From JAHJRN01 sp043805355 (GTDB lineage: Bacteria; Patescibacteriota; Patescibacteriia; 2-12-FULL-60-25): a stretch of DNA of 5,161 nucleotides. The stretch lies in the NCBI GenBank assembly GCA_043805355.1, contig JAZDIB010000002.1:1-5161 (forward strand), given 5' to 3'. Position 1 is the first letter of the stretch. Each line of letters opens with the position of its first letter. The position numbers and the translations under genes were made by a program. The notes beneath the pieces were generated by a model. The model worked only from the letters and a program-made list of their open reading frames with translations. It was not told the DNA's origin and did not search any database. Positions 4,741-5,161 of the stretch are shown in pieces.

Positions 4741-5161
4741 ATGAATCCACGACATCGACTCGGCATGGTCATCGCCTCGATCGCTCTCGTGGCGGGAGTG
4801 GGCGTGGCCGTCCTCCCGACGCCATCATCGGCGGCGTTGGGCGACGCGCTGAAGGAGGGATTGACGAACGCGGCGCCCGACGACCTCCAAACCAGCGTCT
4901 CAGATCTCCCGACGCTCATCGGCAACATGATCGGAGGCGTGGTGTCGCTCGTCGGCGCGATTCTTTTTGTCTATCTCCTGTACGGCGGGTTCATCTGGAT
5001 GACCGCTGGCGGGGACAGCAAGAAGGTGGACACGGCGACGTCCATCATTAAGAACACGATCATCGGTCTCGTCATCATCGTCCTTGCGTACGCCATCGCG
5101 ACCTTCATCATCGATAAGGTCGACAAAGCGACCTCGACGGAGAAAAGTGGGGCTCCCACGA
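4741..5161 (+). CDS. Two-helix VirB2-like pilin-family protein, 3'-truncated by window edge
   Basis: 140 residues are visible with no stop before the window ends. Signal peptide about 1-31: MNPRHR n-region, hydrophobic core, cleavage near PSSA before ALGD. A polar segment (LGDALKEGLTNAAPDDLQ) precedes SDLPTLIGN, a frequent lead-in to helix 1 (about 58-87). Helix 2 is about 102-124. The core has Y81-G-G-F, WMTAGGDSKKVD at 86-97, G109 and Y117. It is closest to the gene at 3871, with 15 of 17 residues identical from the Tyr-Gly-Gly onward, but unlike that gene it has a signal peptide. ATG 4741 lies 9 nt after the previous stop; AGGAAG at 4721-4726 is too far away for a good Shine-Dalgarno, so coupling to the major-pilin gene is likely. 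The visible tail after helix 2 (DKATSTEKSGAPT) is polar; whether more domains follow is unknown. Confidence 0.85.
   Translation, partial: MNPRHRLGMVIASIALVAGVGVAVLPTPSSAALGDALKEGLTNAAPDDLQTSVSDLPTLIGNMIGGVVSLVGAILFVYLLYGGFIWMTAGGDSKKVDTATSIIKNTIIGLVIIVLAYAIATFIIDKVDKATSTEKSGAPT

Noticed and set aside
3871..5161. Two-helix proteins as ATP synthase subunit c, holins or mechanosensitive channel
   Set aside because: No carboxylate in the middle of helix 2, no holin-like charge pattern, and signal peptides plus GGF-WMTAGG-type motifs fit pilin-family proteins better.
1..5161. CRISPR array, tRNA or rRNA genes, insertion sequences
   Set aside because: No regularly spaced direct repeats, no transposase frame, and no non-coding stretch long enough for an RNA gene apart from the 90-nt gap, which shows no tRNA-like features.

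Overview
The window is a GC-rich, gene-dense bacterial segment (GC around 60% by eye) with every supported gene on the + strand. The gene content suggests a member of the Candidate Phyla Radiation (Patescibacteria): small two-helix 'pilin' proteins of the VirB2/TrbC-like, T4SS-pilin type occur there as tandem paralogues, and the operon is tight with mostly Shine-Dalgarno-less internal starts. TGA, TAA and TAG all act as stops, so this is not a lineage that recodes UGA. The taxon assignment is an inference from gene content only.

Layout: (1) 2-706, the 3' part of a GalU-type UTP-glucose-1-phosphate uridylyltransferase gene whose start lies outside the window. (2) 763-2187, an ABC-type extracellular solute-binding protein with a signal sequence and a possible lipidation cysteine, but no permease or ATPase gene nearby. 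(3) 2191-3111 and 3122-3871, two secreted or membrane proteins, each with two tandem six-cysteine modules and a linker leading to a two-helix pilin-like domain; the first also has a third cysteine module at its C-terminus. (4) 3871-4239, a small two-helix protein with no recognisable signal peptide. (5) a 90-nt gap at 4240-4329, the only clear intergenic region after the solute-binding gene, with an inverted repeat, an extended -10-like element and an 11-nt perfect Shine-Dalgarno. (6) 4330-4731, a short signal-peptide-bearing two-helix protein that is the best candidate for the major pilin. (7) 4741-5161, another signal-peptide-bearing two-helix protein cut off by the window end.

Taken together, 763-5161 looks like one functional unit at the cell surface: a solute-binding protein followed by five paralogous two-helix proteins. 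All five share (Y/L)(G/A)G, then a small charged loop, then an invariant Gly eight residues before an aromatic residue. The short helix-helix loop carries the positive charge, which predicts a cytoplasmic loop and an extracytoplasmic N- and C-terminus, as in VirB2. This places all cysteine modules outside the membrane. Genes for a VirB4-type ATPase or VirB6-type channel would be expected downstream if this is a T4SS-like assembly, but none is visible here.

The most unusual feature is the cysteine modules. They have the order C..GxC..C..C..CC, and one of them comes close to the cysteine spacing of beta-defensins, fused here to pilin-like membrane anchors.
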